64,000 bases of DNA from Capnocytophaga catalasegens (GCF_026005215.1 NZ_BPMA01000065.1:31239-95238); one strand, 5' to 3'; positions 43,814 to 52,243 are shown, counted from the first letter of the stretch. Numbers and translations are program-made. Notes: generated by a model from the letters alone, not told the origin.

Positions 43814-44659
43814 ATGGAACAAATAGATAACGTAACGATAGACTTCCAACACTTAATTGACGCTATATTGAATAAAATAGGTAGCATCATACCCAATTTG
43901 ATAGGAGCGATTATATGGACAATAATTGGCGTATGGCTTATACGATTAACGCGGCGGATTATTCGTAAAGCAATGGAGCGACGAGGGGTCGATGTAACGG
44001 TGCAGATGTTTGTCAATCAGTTAGCCAAATGGATTTTGTATATTGTTCTGTTCTTGGCAATAGTTCAAATATTGGGCGTGCCAGTTACCTCATTCTTGGG
44101 AGCGCTTACAGCATCGGCGGTAGCTATTGGTTTGGCGTTGCAAGGGTCTTTGTCAAACTTTGCAGGAGGTATTATGTTGCTTATACTCAAACCTTTCCGA
44201 GTGGGCGATGTTATTCAGGTCAAAGGAGAAACTGGTACGGTACAGCGTATAGGTATGTTTTATACGAAATTGAACAAATTTGGCAACGAACAGGCTATCA
44301 TACCCAACGGACCGCTTTTTGCGGACAATATAATCAATTACTCGGCAGAAGAAACACGGCGTGTAAAAATAATGGTGGGGATTGCGTATAGTGCCAACAT
44401 TAAACTGGCAAAAGAAATTCTCTTACAACTTGCAACAGATTGCCCTACCAGACTTAGTGACAATGTTCCGATGGTTTTTGTTGAAGAACTGGCAGATAGT
44501 TCGGTCAATTTGTCTGTACGATTATGGACAAAAACACCCAATTATTGGGATACATACTTTTATATGATAGAAAATATAAAACTCGAATTTGACAAAGCGC
44601 AAATAGAAATCCCTTTCCCACAGCGCGATGTATATATTCGTAAAACAGAAAATTCATAA
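43814..44659 (+). CDS. mscS: Small-conductance mechanosensitive channel (MscS family)
   Basis: The 281-residue channel relieves turgor on osmotic downshock. It has three N-terminal helices, the last being the Gly/Ala-rich pore helix (VTSFLGALTASAVAIGLALQ near 92-111, then GSLSNFAGGIMLL). The cytoplasmic beta domain with PFRVGDVIQVKGETGTVQRI near 127-146 and the alpha/beta domain follow. Length and order match E. coli MscS closely. The galE start lies 25 bp after its stop, so the two could be co-transcribed. The ATG follows an AT-rich spacer and the start MEQIDNVTIDF is typical. Confidence 0.94.
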   Translation: MEQIDNVTIDFQHLIDAILNKIGSIIPNLIGAIIWTIIGVWLIRLTRRIIRKAMERRGVDVTVQMFVNQLAKWILYIVLFLAIVQILGVPVTSFLGALTASAVAIGLALQGSLSNFAGGIMLLILKPFRVGDVIQVKGETGTVQRIGMFYTKLNKFGNEQAIIPNGPLFADNIINYSAEETRRVKIMVGIAYSANIKLAKEILLQLATDCPTRLSDNVPMVFVEELADSSVNLSVRLWTKTPNYWDTYFYMIENIKLEFDKAQIEIPFPQRDVYIRKTENS

Positions 44660-44684
44660 AATAATATAATTAAACCACATACCT

Positions 44685-45710
44685 ATGTCAAAAGTATTAG
44701 TAACAGGCGGTCTGGGATTTATCGGGTCGCACACAGTTGTCGAACTGCAACAGGCAGGACATCAAGTAATTATCATAGACGATTTATCGAATTCTTCGAT
44801 AGATGTACTTGACGGAATAACACGAATAACAGGTATAAAACCTATTTTCGAAAAGATTGATCTACGCAAAAAATCAGTAGTAGATGATTTCTTCAAAAGA
44901 TATCAGGATATTGATGGTGTGATACACTTTGCTGCCTCCAAGGCAGTGGGTGAGAGTGTAGAAAAACCTCTTTTATACTACGAAAATAATATTTCTTCAC
45001 TCGTTTATATCCTTCAAAACCTAAGCGAAATGCAAAACGTAGGCTTTATTTTCAGTTCTTCTTGTACGGTATATGGGCAAGCCGACCAGCTTCCTATTAC
45101 TGAGAATGCACCCGTTAAGAAAGCAGAGTCTCCGTACGGGAATACGAAGCAGATAGATGAGGAAATCATTGCCGATACGTGCCGTGTAACACCACAGATA
45201 AAGGCTATTGCGCTCAGATATTTCAATCCGATAGGTGCGCATCCGTCGGCTGAAATAGGCGAATTGCCCATTGGCGTACCGCAAAACTTAGTTCCGTTCA
45301 TCACACAGACAGCTGCCGGTATTCGCAAAGAGCTTTCTGTCTTCGGAAATGATTATCCGACACCCGACGGAACGTGCATCAGAGATTATATACACGTTGT
45401 CGATTTGGCAAAAGCACACGTAATTGCCCTCCAACGTATATTAGAAGGTAAGAACAAGAGCAATTACGAAGTTTTCAACGTAGGTACAGGCAAAGGAAGC
45501 AGTGTGCTTGAAGTAATACAGAGCTTTGAACGTGTATCGGGCGTAAAACTAAACTACAAAATAGTAGATAGACGTGCAGGAGATATCGTAGCGGCGTATG
45601 CTAATACCGATAAAGCAAATAACGAACTGGGCTGGAAGGCAATTTCTACCCTTGACGATGCTATGAAATCGGCTTGGGAGTGGGAGAAAAAGTTGCGAGA
45701 TATTCAATAG
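44685..45710 (+). CDS. galE: UDP-glucose 4-epimerase
   Basis: A 341-residue short-chain dehydrogenase/reductase that interconverts UDP-glucose and UDP-galactose for glycan synthesis. The NAD-binding motif is TGGLGFIGSH near 7-16, and the catalytic residues are Ser125 in FSSSCTVYG and the Tyr151/Lys155 pair in YGNTK. TCIRDYIHVVDLAKAHV near 229-245 and FNVGTGKGSSVLEV are also typical. Length and every hallmark match GalE. A good terminator follows. Confidence 0.95.
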   Translation: MSKVLVTGGLGFIGSHTVVELQQAGHQVIIIDDLSNSSIDVLDGITRITGIKPIFEKIDLRKKSVVDDFFKRYQDIDGVIHFAASKAVGESVEKPLLYYENNISSLVYILQNLSEMQNVGFIFSSSCTVYGQADQLPITENAPVKKAESPYGNTKQIDEEIIADTCRVTPQIKAIALRYFNPIGAHPSAEIGELPIGVPQNLVPFITQTAAGIRKELSVFGNDYPTPDGTCIRDYIHVVDLAKAHVIALQRILEGKNKSNYEVFNVGTGKGSSVLEVIQSFERVSGVKLNYKIVDRRAGDIVAAYANTDKANNELGWKAISTLDDAMKSAWEWEKKLRDIQ

Positions 45711-45736
45711 GAGTCTTTAGTTTTTCATAATTAGCT

Positions 45737-45770
45737 GAGCGAGTAGGCAATCTTGTCTGCTCGCTCTTTT
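45737..45770 (+). terminator. Intrinsic terminator after galE
   Basis: GAGCGAG (45737-45743) pairs with CTCGCTC (45760-45766), inner bases can extend the stem (TAGGCA opposite TGTCTG with mismatches), and TTTT follows. It lies 27 bp after the galE stop. Confidence 0.85.
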
Positions 45771-45908
45771 AAAAAGATAAATCAATCAAAAAACAATAAA
45801 AAATAAATAAAAAACAAGGTGTATATACGGGCAAATATATCAATTGACTTTATAAATAGATAGTAGATACAAACTATATATATACTCTATAAAATATATA
45901 AATAAAAT

Positions 45909-46361
45909 ATGATGGAAGCAATAAAAAATAAATTAAAAAATAGTTTAGAAAGTACGCAAATGACATTTGATGAAAAATTAAAACAGATTTGCTACGTGTT
46001 AGACACTTCTTTTGAGTATTATAACTGGACAGGTTTTTATTTTAAAGACCCAAACAAAGACGAATTGGTACTTAGCCAATACGTGGGTGCTGCAACGGAT
46101 CATATTAGAATCCCTTTCGGTAAAGGAATATGTGGTCAAGTGGCTGTTTCAGGAGAAACTTTCGTAGTGGAAGATGTATATAAGCAAGATAATTACCTTG
46201 CTTGTTCTATCGAAACCAAATCTGAAATCGTAGTACCTATATATAATAAAGGTAAAAATATAGGACAGATAGATATAGATAGTCATACACCTAATGCATT
46301 TACACAAAAAGACAAAGATTTGTTAGAATGGCTTTGTGATGAAATCGGAAAAATAATGTAA
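45909..46361 (+). CDS. GAF-domain protein, free methionine-(R)-sulfoxide reductase type
   Basis: A 150-residue single GAF domain. FGKGICGQVAVSGETFVVED (about 70-89) and LACSIETKSEIVVPIYNKG keep the two cysteines (Cys75 and Cys99) at positions used for catalysis in fRMsr enzymes, and YYNWTGFYF near 38-46 matches the substrate-pocket region. The likely reaction is reduction of free methionine-R-sulfoxide with thioredoxin. Two ATG codons stand in tandem at 45909 and 45912. The gene stands alone, and 42-bp repeats begin 45 bp after it. Confidence 0.85.
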   Translation: MMEAIKNKLKNSLESTQMTFDEKLKQICYVLDTSFEYYNWTGFYFKDPNKDELVLSQYVGAATDHIRIPFGKGICGQVAVSGETFVVEDVYKQDNYLACSIETKSEIVVPIYNKGKNIGQIDIDSHTPNAFTQKDKDLLEWLCDEIGKIM

Positions 46362-46406
46362 AAAATAGTTTTCTTTAATAGAAAATAGGTTTATCTACTT
46401 TCGGAA

Positions 46407-46658
46407 TGTATTTCTCTGTAAGTAAAACTCAAAAACAAGATTGTAGATTGTATTTCTCTGTAAGTAAAAACCAAAAACAAGGTTGTATATTGTATTTCTC
46501 CGTAAGTAAAATATAAAAACAAAGTTGTATATTGTATTTCTCCGTAAGTAAAACTCAAAAATAAAGTTAGATTTTATATTTCTATGTAGGTAAAAACTAA
46601 AAACAAAGTTGTAGATTGTATTTTTTTGTAGATAAAATATAAAAATAAAATTGTTTAG
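46407..46658. repeat. Six tandem 42-bp repeats
   Basis: Units start at 46407, 46449, 46491, 46533, 46575 and 46617, exactly 42 bp apart. Each has TGTATTTCTC, then (C/T)GTAAGTAAAA, then an A-rich run ending AAACAA(A/G)GTTGTA. The first four units differ from one another by only a few bases; the last two are weaker. A partial match precedes the first unit, back to about 46380. There are no spacers between units and no open frame. The array lies in the 525-bp gap before the DUF6261-like gene. Forty-two bases is four helical turns. Confidence 0.92.
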
Positions 46659-46780
46659 TTTGTATGTTAGTTTTTTGATGGTGTATATTTAGAATGTTTT
46701 ATTTATGAATGCTCCAAGAGTAATATAAATGGATATAGAAAAATATTTTTGATGAAAAATAAAAAAAATAGTCAAATAAA

Positions 46781-46811
46781 TTTTTATTTAAAAAAAAGTA
46801 TTGTATATTTG
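46781..46811 (+). promoter_or_regulatory. Promoter of the DUF6261-like gene
   Basis: The -7 box TATATTTG (46804-46811) fits the consensus; the -33 box is TTTT (46781-46784), 19 bp before it, and only partly matching. The transcript would start near 46817, leaving a leader of about 70 nt. Confidence 0.6.
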
Positions 46812-46827
46812 CCCTTGAAAACAAAAG

Positions 46828-46850
46828 GAGTTTCTGTATGTAGGAAACTC
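46828..46850 (+). promoter_or_regulatory. Stem-loop in the leader of the DUF6261-like gene
   Basis: GAGTTTC (46828-46834) and GAAACTC (46844-46850) form a perfect 7-bp stem with a 9-nt loop, starting about 10 nt into the predicted transcript. It has no T-run, so it is not a terminator. It may stabilise the mRNA or be a protein site. Confidence 0.45.
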
Positions 46851-46886
46851 TTACAATACAATGTATAACATATAAATAATGTATTT

Positions 46887-47642
46887 ATGGGAGCTATTGT
46901 TAAAATAAAAGCATTGAGTTTGTCAAAGCTCAATAATGCGGAGTATGGTCAGTTTATGACTGGTGTAGAGAAATTAGTTCAAGAGGCTACTTTGGAGAAT
47001 ATTAAGGTTAGTGAAGAATTATTTGATAAATTTAAAGCCAATGTAGAACGTTTGGTAGAGTGGAATTATCAAGCAAGAACAGGTAAGGAAACGAAAAACC
47101 TATCTGAGATAGATAAAGAACGTAATCAGTTGTTGGTGTATCTGTTTTCTGTGATTCGCACTGCTAAAAAAGCCCTTTCCAAACAAGCCAAAACAGCAGG
47201 TGATGCACTTTATGAAGTAGTGAAACCGCTTAGTGGTGCAAGCAAATTGCCTAATCAGCAAAAAACATTGGCTATCAAGGCATTGGTTAATGATTTTTCT
47301 AAATCGGAAAACACATCATTTGTGAAAACTTTGGGGCTTTCAGATACCATTTCATCACTCGAATCGGTTAATAAGAAGTATGAAACTATTGTTGGAGAGC
47401 GTACGGCGAGTAAGGCACTTAATAGTACGACTTCGGTATATTCTATTCGCAAAGAAACCGATATTTTGTATGATGAAATAACTCAAAGAGCTTATGCGGA
47501 AAGTGTTTCAAATCCGTCTAATGAGGTAAATACATTTGTGAAAGTAGTTAATCGCTTGATTGAAGATACCAATACAGCATTTAAACTTCGTAGCCGTAAG
47601 ACGCCAAGTGTTGAAAATGTTGCGAAAGATAAAGAATTTTGA
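46887..47642 (+). CDS. DUF6261-like helical protein of unknown function
   Basis: A 251-residue, Lys/Glu/Ala-rich soluble protein, almost entirely helical, with two similar halves joined near KPLSGASKLPNQQK (about 112-125). I recall the opening IKALSLSKLNNAEYGQFMTG from the DUF6261 family of Bacteroidota, whose function is unknown. It has its own promoter, a 70-nt leader with a stem-loop, and a hairpin after it, so it is a single transcription unit. The upstream gap carries six 42-bp repeats. The helical protein at 2880-3572 has the same size and a similar repeat array in front. Confidence 0.75.
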   Translation: MGAIVKIKALSLSKLNNAEYGQFMTGVEKLVQEATLENIKVSEELFDKFKANVERLVEWNYQARTGKETKNLSEIDKERNQLLVYLFSVIRTAKKALSKQAKTAGDALYEVVKPLSGASKLPNQQKTLAIKALVNDFSKSENTSFVKTLGLSDTISSLESVNKKYETIVGERTASKALNSTTSVYSIRKETDILYDEITQRAYAESVSNPSNEVNTFVKVVNRLIEDTNTAFKLRSRKTPSVENVAKDKEF

Positions 47643-47663
47643 TTTTTTCATAAGTATAGTTTG

Positions 47664-47744
47664 AGAGCAGAGATGTTTGATTTGATCTCTTTATATTGTT
47701 TTAAGTTACACATATTTTAGTATTAAACTCTCTGCTCTTTTTTT
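47664..47744 (+). terminator. Probable terminator after the DUF6261-like gene
   Basis: AGAGCAGAGA (47664-47673) pairs perfectly with TCTCTGCTCT (47729-47738), followed by a run of T. The loop is long (55 nt), which is unusual for an intrinsic terminator, so the folded loop may itself be structured. Confidence 0.6.
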
Positions 47745-47906
47745 TGTAAAATATAGCTAACTATATTGATGTAACTAGTTTTATTTTGTGTGGTAAAGGT
47801 ATATTAGTTTGTCAAAGGATAAAATGGTAAAAAATACTAATATATAGCAAACAAAAAATAGTAAAATAAAATAGAAAAACAACTTGGAGGGCAAATAAGA
47901 TACATT

Positions 47907-48593
47907 TTGAAAAATAAAGATATAAAAATACTCTTGGTTGATGATGAAAAAGATATCGTAGAGCTTATTGAATACAATTTGCAACGAGAAGGATTTCAGA
48001 TACTTACAGCTTCTAATGGAAAACAAGCTATCAAAGTGGCTCAAAAAGAACTTCCGCACCTGATACTTATGGATATTATGATGCCAGAACTCGATGGAAT
48101 AGAAGCATGTACCCAATTGCGTAGTATTCCAGCACTTTCTGATACCATTATAGCCTTTCTAACGGCTCGCTCCGAAGATTATTCGCAACTGGCAGGCTTT
48201 GAAGCGGGCGCCGATGATTATATTACTAAGCCGATAAAGCCCAAAGTACTTGTTAGTAAAGTTAAAGCACTACTTAGAAGGGTATTATCAGTAGATAAGA
48301 ACCAGTTAGATGTACAGCAAATCGGTGATTTTCGTATTCATTTTGATGAATATAAGGTAGAGATACAAGGCAAAGAGGTGTTATTTCCTCGTAAGGAATT
48401 TGATTTATTAGCTTTATTAGCCTCAAAACCAGGTAAAGTATTCAAGCGAGAAGAAATATTAGAAAATGTATGGGGTAATGAAGTTGTAGTAGGCGACCGC
48501 ACAATTGATGTGCATATTCGAAGACTTCGAGAGAAACTCGGCGATATGTATTTCAAAACTTTGAAAGGTGTTGGATATAAATTCGTACCCTGA
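47907..48593 (+). CDS. PhoB/OmpR-family response regulator
   Basis: The 228-residue regulator has a receiver domain (acidic Asp12/Asp13, phospho-acceptor Asp56 in LILMDIMMPE, Lys in DYITKPIK near 100-107). A winged-helix output domain follows, with REEILENVWGNEVVVGDRTI near 178-197 and GVGYKF at the end. It resembles the PhoB-like regulators common in Flavobacteriia, so phosphate response is plausible but unproven. No ATG is available: the only fitting start is a TTG at 47907, giving KNKDIKILLVDDE as in homologues that start with ATG. A GGAGG stretch (47887-47891) lies 15 nt before it. The kinase gene overlaps its stop (TGATG). Confidence 0.93.
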   Translation: MKNKDIKILLVDDEKDIVELIEYNLQREGFQILTASNGKQAIKVAQKELPHLILMDIMMPELDGIEACTQLRSIPALSDTIIAFLTARSEDYSQLAGFEAGADDYITKPIKPKVLVSKVKALLRRVLSVDKNQLDVQQIGDFRIHFDEYKVEIQGKEVLFPRKEFDLLALLASKPGKVFKREEILENVWGNEVVVGDRTIDVHIRRLREKLGDMYFKTLKGVGYKFVP

Positions 48594-49627
48594 TGAAGCA
48601 GAAACTCCGTAAATCGTATGTGTTCGCTTTGAAGGCATCGGTATATATTACCATAGTTACAACCCTTGTACTGATGTTATTTTTCTACTTTGTAGAAGTA
48701 AAAATATGGTATGTGCTTCCGTTGGCTATATTTTTCTTTGTGTTAAACTTCGTTGTTGTACAATATAGGATACAAAGCGTTATATACAAAGGTATTGATA
48801 CAATATATAATGAGGTTTCGCTATCGAGCAAAAAAGTCGAACCGATAGTTACTGATATTTCAACACTGAAAAAAGAAATTACACGTTTTGCACAAGATAA
48901 AGAAGATGAAATAAATATACTCAAAATACGCGAAGATTATCGAAAAGAGTTCATCGGGAATGTTTCCCACGAGCTAAATACACCACTCTTCACTGTGCAA
49001 GGATATATATTGACACTCTTAGATGGTGCAATGGAAGATAAAACCATTCGAAAAAAATATTTGCAACGTGCTGCCAAATCAGTAGAACGTCTTGTTTATA
49101 TCGTAAAAGATTTAGAAATGATTTCTAAATTAGAATCTGGCGAACTGTTGTTAGATAGAACAACTTTTGATATTGTCGAAATTATTCAATTTAGCTTTGA
49201 ACTCTTAGAAATAAAGGCTAAAAAGAAAAATATTACACTTTTGTTTGACAAAAATTATACTCCCATCTATGTAAATGCCGATAGAGAACGCATTCAACAG
49301 GTTATAGGCAATATTCTGATGAATTCTATTAAATACGGAAGAGATAACGGCACGACCGAAGTGGCGATTGAATCATTTTCAAACGATAAAATCATTATCA
49401 AAATTACGGATAATGGAGAAGGCGTATCGCAAGAAAATATACATAGACTCTTTGAGCGCTTTTTCAGAGTTGACAAAACAGGAAACCGAAAGCAAGGAGG
49501 CTCCGGATTAGGACTCTCTATTGTCAAATATATTATAGAAGCACATCATGAACACATCTATGTAGAAAGTACGATTGATGTAGGCTCAGAGTTTTCATTT
49601 ACCCTTCCAAAAGCAAGTGGAATGTAA
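48593..49627 (+). CDS. PhoR-like sensor histidine kinase
   Basis: The 344-residue kinase has two N-terminal membrane helices (about 10-33 and 38-58) with almost no periplasmic loop, so it probably senses within the membrane or through a partner. HisKA has the phospho-acceptor His126 in GNVSHELNTPLF, and HATPase follows with N box RIQQVIGNILMNSIKYG near 225-241, DNGEGVS near 275-281 and GGSGLGLSIVKYI near 301-313. It overlaps the regulator gene by one base and forms a complete two-component pair with it. Confidence 0.95.
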   Translation: MKQKLRKSYVFALKASVYITIVTTLVLMLFFYFVEVKIWYVLPLAIFFFVLNFVVVQYRIQSVIYKGIDTIYNEVSLSSKKVEPIVTDISTLKKEITRFAQDKEDEINILKIREDYRKEFIGNVSHELNTPLFTVQGYILTLLDGAMEDKTIRKKYLQRAAKSVERLVYIVKDLEMISKLESGELLLDRTTFDIVEIIQFSFELLEIKAKKKNITLLFDKNYTPIYVNADRERIQQVIGNILMNSIKYGRDNGTTEVAIESFSNDKIIIKITDNGEGVSQENIHRLFERFFRVDKTGNRKQGGSGLGLSIVKYIIEAHHEHIYVESTIDVGSEFSFTLPKASGM

Positions 49628-49704
49628 TTATATAAAATTATTTTTATATAAAATGGGATAATTTGTAGATAATAAAAAATGTTTTAAATTATAAAAATTA
49701 GCAT

Positions 49705-50475
49705 ATGGAGTTAAATCTGACAAGACCTATTTGTTTCTTTGACTTAGAAACCACCGGAACGGACTTTACCAATGATAGAATTGTAGAGATTTCAATATTG
49801 AAAATATATCCTAACGGAAATCGAGAGAGTAAAACATGGTTAGTCAATCCTACAATTCCAATCCCTAAGCAGGCAAGTGATATACACGGAATAACCAACG
49901 AGCGTGTGGCTGGCGAACCCACCTTCAAGGAACTTGCCAAAACTATTCACAATATGATTAAAGATGCCGATTTGGCAGGTTACAATTCCGACCGATTTGA
50001 TATTCCTCTACTGGCAGAAGAAATGCTACGAGCCGAAATAGATTTTGACCTTTCAAATAAGCTAACCATTGATGTACAAACGATATTCCACAAGATGGAA
50101 CAGCGTACTCTAAGTGCTGCTTATAAGTTTTATTGTAACAAAAACTTAGATAATGCACATTCGGCAGAGGCTGATACACTGGCAACCTACGAAATTCTTA
50201 AAGCGCAAATAGATAGATACGACGAATTATCTAACGATATGCGAAAATTGAGCGAATTTACAACACGCAAACAAGTTGCTGATTTTGCAGGATTTATTGC
50301 ATACAACGACAAAAAAGAAGAAATTTTTACTTTTGGTAAATACAAAGGAAGAAAAGTAGAAGAAATCTTCGATGAAGAACCTGGTTATTTCGGTTGGATG
50401 CTCAATGCAGAATTTCCTTTATATACCAAAAAGGTACTAACAGCCATAAAATTACGAAAACTAAGTACAAAGTAA
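49705..50475 (+). CDS. DnaQ-like 3'-5' exonuclease with C-terminal DUF3820-like domain
   Basis: The 256-residue protein has a DEDDh exonuclease domain (1-175): Exo I CFFDLETTGTDF near 10-21, Exo II YNSDRFDIPLL near 94-104, and the His-Asp of Exo III in NAHSAEADTLATYEIL near 150-165. After a helical link, the C-terminus carries FTFGKYKGRKVEEIF near 209-223 and PGYFGWML, the pattern of the DUF3820 domain. It may proofread for DNA polymerase III or act in repair. It overlaps nothing, but the FAH-family gene starts 1 bp after its stop, so they are co-transcribed. Confidence 0.92.
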   Translation: MELNLTRPICFFDLETTGTDFTNDRIVEISILKIYPNGNRESKTWLVNPTIPIPKQASDIHGITNERVAGEPTFKELAKTIHNMIKDADLAGYNSDRFDIPLLAEEMLRAEIDFDLSNKLTIDVQTIFHKMEQRTLSAAYKFYCNKNLDNAHSAEADTLATYEILKAQIDRYDELSNDMRKLSEFTTRKQVADFAGFIAYNDKKEEIFTFGKYKGRKVEEIFDEEPGYFGWMLNAEFPLYTKKVLTAIKLRKLSTK

Positions 50476-50476
50476 A

Positions 50477-51085
50477 ATGAAAATTATTTGTATAGGGAGA
50501 AATTATCCATTGCATGCCAGCGAATTAGGTAACATAACTCCCAAAGAGCCTATTATCTTCCTAAAACCCGATACTGCTATTCATAACTTAGATTTGCCTT
50601 ACTACTTACCCGATTTCTCTAACGAATTACACTATGAAGTAGAGTTGGTAATTAAAATATGTAAGCAAGGAAAGTATATTGCTGAGAAGTTTGCCAGTTC
50701 ATATTACCAAGAAATAGGACTTGGAATTGATTTCACAGCCCGCGATTTGCAAAAAAATCTACAATCTCAATCCCTCCCATGGGAATTATCAAAGTCTTTT
50801 GATGGGTCTGCCATTATAGGAAAGTTCTTCCCAAAAGAAGATTTTCCTATTAGTAACCTTTCCTTTTCCCTTTTGAAGAACAAAGAAATAGTTCAAACAG
50901 GCAATTCAACTCAAATGATTTGGCAAATTGACCAGTTAATCGCTTATGTATCTAAGTTTTTTACGCTTCGTACGGGGGATTTACTTTTTACTGGAACGCC
51001 AGCTGGGGTTGGTAGGGTAGTTTCAGGTGATATCTTAGAGGGATTTTTAGAACAACAAAAGGCTTTTTCATTACGTATATGCTGA
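50477..51085 (+). CDS. Fumarylacetoacetate hydrolase family protein
   Basis: The 202-residue protein has the FAH fold seen in fumarylacetoacetase-like hydrolases and acylpyruvases. Motifs are CIGRNYPLHASELGN near 5-19, PIIFLKPDTAI near 25-35, the metal-binding HYEVELVIKI near 54-63 (two Glu), and LLFTGTPAGVGRV near 172-184. It probably cleaves a C-C bond in an acylpyruvate or decarboxylates oxaloacetate. Length is normal for the short FAHD1-like class. It is coupled to the exonuclease gene without an obvious functional link. Confidence 0.92.
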   Translation: MKIICIGRNYPLHASELGNITPKEPIIFLKPDTAIHNLDLPYYLPDFSNELHYEVELVIKICKQGKYIAEKFASSYYQEIGLGIDFTARDLQKNLQSQSLPWELSKSFDGSAIIGKFFPKEDFPISNLSFSLLKNKEIVQTGNSTQMIWQIDQLIAYVSKFFTLRTGDLLFTGTPAGVGRVVSGDILEGFLEQQKAFSLRIC

Positions 51086-51526
51086 AAATTATTCCAAAAA
51101 ATAGAAATGCGTAGTGTAAAATACTATAAAATCAACTATATATAAGTATTCCAAACCAGTTAATAAGTATTTTGCTTTATTGTATTGTTATATATCGCAT
51201 TGAAGTATTAAAAAAACATTTATTCATTTTCTGATGAAAATTTTATTAGTTAATTTATATATTTTCTGAGGAAATATTATATTTTTTCGCAAAAAATAAT
51301 GATACATAATATACTATGTTTATATTTGCAGACTTTTTAGGCAGGTTTGCTATTTTCTTTCCTTTTTCTTTATCAGAAGGACTTGTTTTTAAGAATTGAA
51401 AAATATTGCAATCTTTTAATTTGTCATTTTAAAAAGGTCGTATGGAGTATTATGACTTATTTTTCAGAGTTTTATATAATGAGTATGTCTGTAAAATAAT
51501 TTTTTTGAAAAAATATTGTAAAATAA
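51086..51526. other. AT-rich spacer before the ribosomal protein block
   Basis: No reading frame of interest. A lone -7-like box TATATTTG (51321-51328) has no -33 partner, so a second promoter or a small RNA here is possible but not supported. Confidence 0.5.
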
Positions 51527-51558
51527 TTTGGTGGTTAAAATAAAAGTTCGTTAATTTG
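51527..51558 (+). promoter_or_regulatory. Promoter of the rpmB-rpmG-DUF4295 operon
   Basis: TTTG (51527-51530) and TTAATTTG (51551-51558) are 20 bp apart. The -7 box excludes the upstream in-frame TTG as the rpmB start and gives a leader of about 20 nt to the ATG at 51586. Confidence 0.7.
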
Positions 51559-51585
51559 CACCCTGATTTTAAAAGTATAGAGAAA

Positions 51586-51822
51586 ATGGCAAGAGTTTGT
51601 GAAATAACAGGGAAAAAAGCAATGGTGGGGAATAATGTTTCTCACGCGATGAACAAAACAAAACGTAAATTCAATGCGAATTTGACAACAAAACGTTTTT
51701 ATATTCCTGAGGAAAATCGTTGGGTAACGTTGAAAGTTTCAACTTCTGCGATTAAAACCATTAATAAAAAAGGAATTTCGGCAGTATTAAAAGAAGCAAA
51801 ACAAAAAGGATATTTGAAATAG
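51586..51822 (+). CDS. rpmB: 50S ribosomal protein L28 (bL28)
   Basis: The 78-residue protein opens MARVCEITGKKAMVGNNVSH and continues with KTKRKFNANLTTKRFYIPEE, the normal bL28 pattern. It is a large-subunit protein near the E site. The start is the ATG at 51586: the frame is open ten codons upstream but that stretch includes the -7 box. rpmG follows after 20 bp and the DUF4295 gene after that. Confidence 0.97.
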   Translation: MARVCEITGKKAMVGNNVSHAMNKTKRKFNANLTTKRFYIPEENRWVTLKVSTSAIKTINKKGISAVLKEAKQKGYLK

Positions 51823-51842
51823 ACTTTAAAACAACATAAGCA

Positions 51843-52025
51843 ATGGCAAAGAAAGGTAATAGAATACAAGTGATCATGGAATGTACAGAGCATAAAGAAT
51901 CAGGAATGCCTGGTACATCGCGTTATATAACAACGAAAAATAAGAAAAATACACCCGATAGATTAGAACTTAAAAAATTTAATCCTATCTTGAAACGAGT
52001 AACAGTACATAAAGAAATTAAATAA
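51843..52025 (+). CDS. rpmG: 50S ribosomal protein L33 (bL33)
   Basis: The 60-residue protein has the L33 pattern [40 protein letters not shown] and [15 protein letters not shown]. Only one cysteine remains, so it is the zinc-free (C-) form, which does not need zinc. It lies between rpmB and the DUF4295 gene in one operon. Confidence 0.97.
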   Translation: MAKKGNRIQVIMECTEHKESGMPGTSRYITTKNKKNTPDRLELKKFNPILKRVTVHKEIK

Positions 52026-52037
52026 TATTATAGAGTT

Positions 52038-52190
52038 ATGGCAAAGAAAACAGTTGCAACACTACAAGGTAAATCGAAACGATTGACCAAGGCGATCAAA
52101 ATGGTTCGTTCTCCTAAAACAGGAGCATATACTTTTGTGGAAAGTGTAATGGCGCCTGAGTTAGTTGATGAATTCTTAAAAAAGAAATAA
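52038..52190 (+). CDS. DUF4295 family small basic protein
   Basis: A 50-residue gene that is easy to miss. The product (MAKKTVATLQGKSKRLTKAI, then KMVRSPKTGAYTFVESV and an acidic-basic tail) matches DUF4295, a small basic protein found directly behind rpmB-rpmG in Bacteroidota. Its partner is unknown, but the position suggests a ribosome-associated role. It lies 12 bp after rpmG and is followed by a perfect terminator hairpin. Confidence 0.9.
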   Translation: MAKKTVATLQGKSKRLTKAIKMVRSPKTGAYTFVESVMAPELVDEFLKKK

Positions 52191-52209
52191 TTAAATTTTT
52201 CTCTATTAT

Positions 52210-52238
52210 AAAAGCTACCTAATTAGGTAGCTTTTTTT
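52210..52238 (+). terminator. Intrinsic terminator of the ribosomal protein operon
   Basis: A perfect 26-bp palindrome (AAAAGCTACCTAA and its complement) followed by T residues, 19 bp past the DUF4295 stop. Confidence 0.92.
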
Positions 52239-52243
52239 ATTTG

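Noticed and set aside
46407..46658. CRISPR array reading of the 42-bp repeats
   Set aside because: Units are joined head to tail without spacers, and no cas genes are nearby.
51321..51328. Small RNA or second promoter before rpmB
   Set aside because: The -7-like box has no -33 box at 19-21 bp and no terminator-defined transcript follows.
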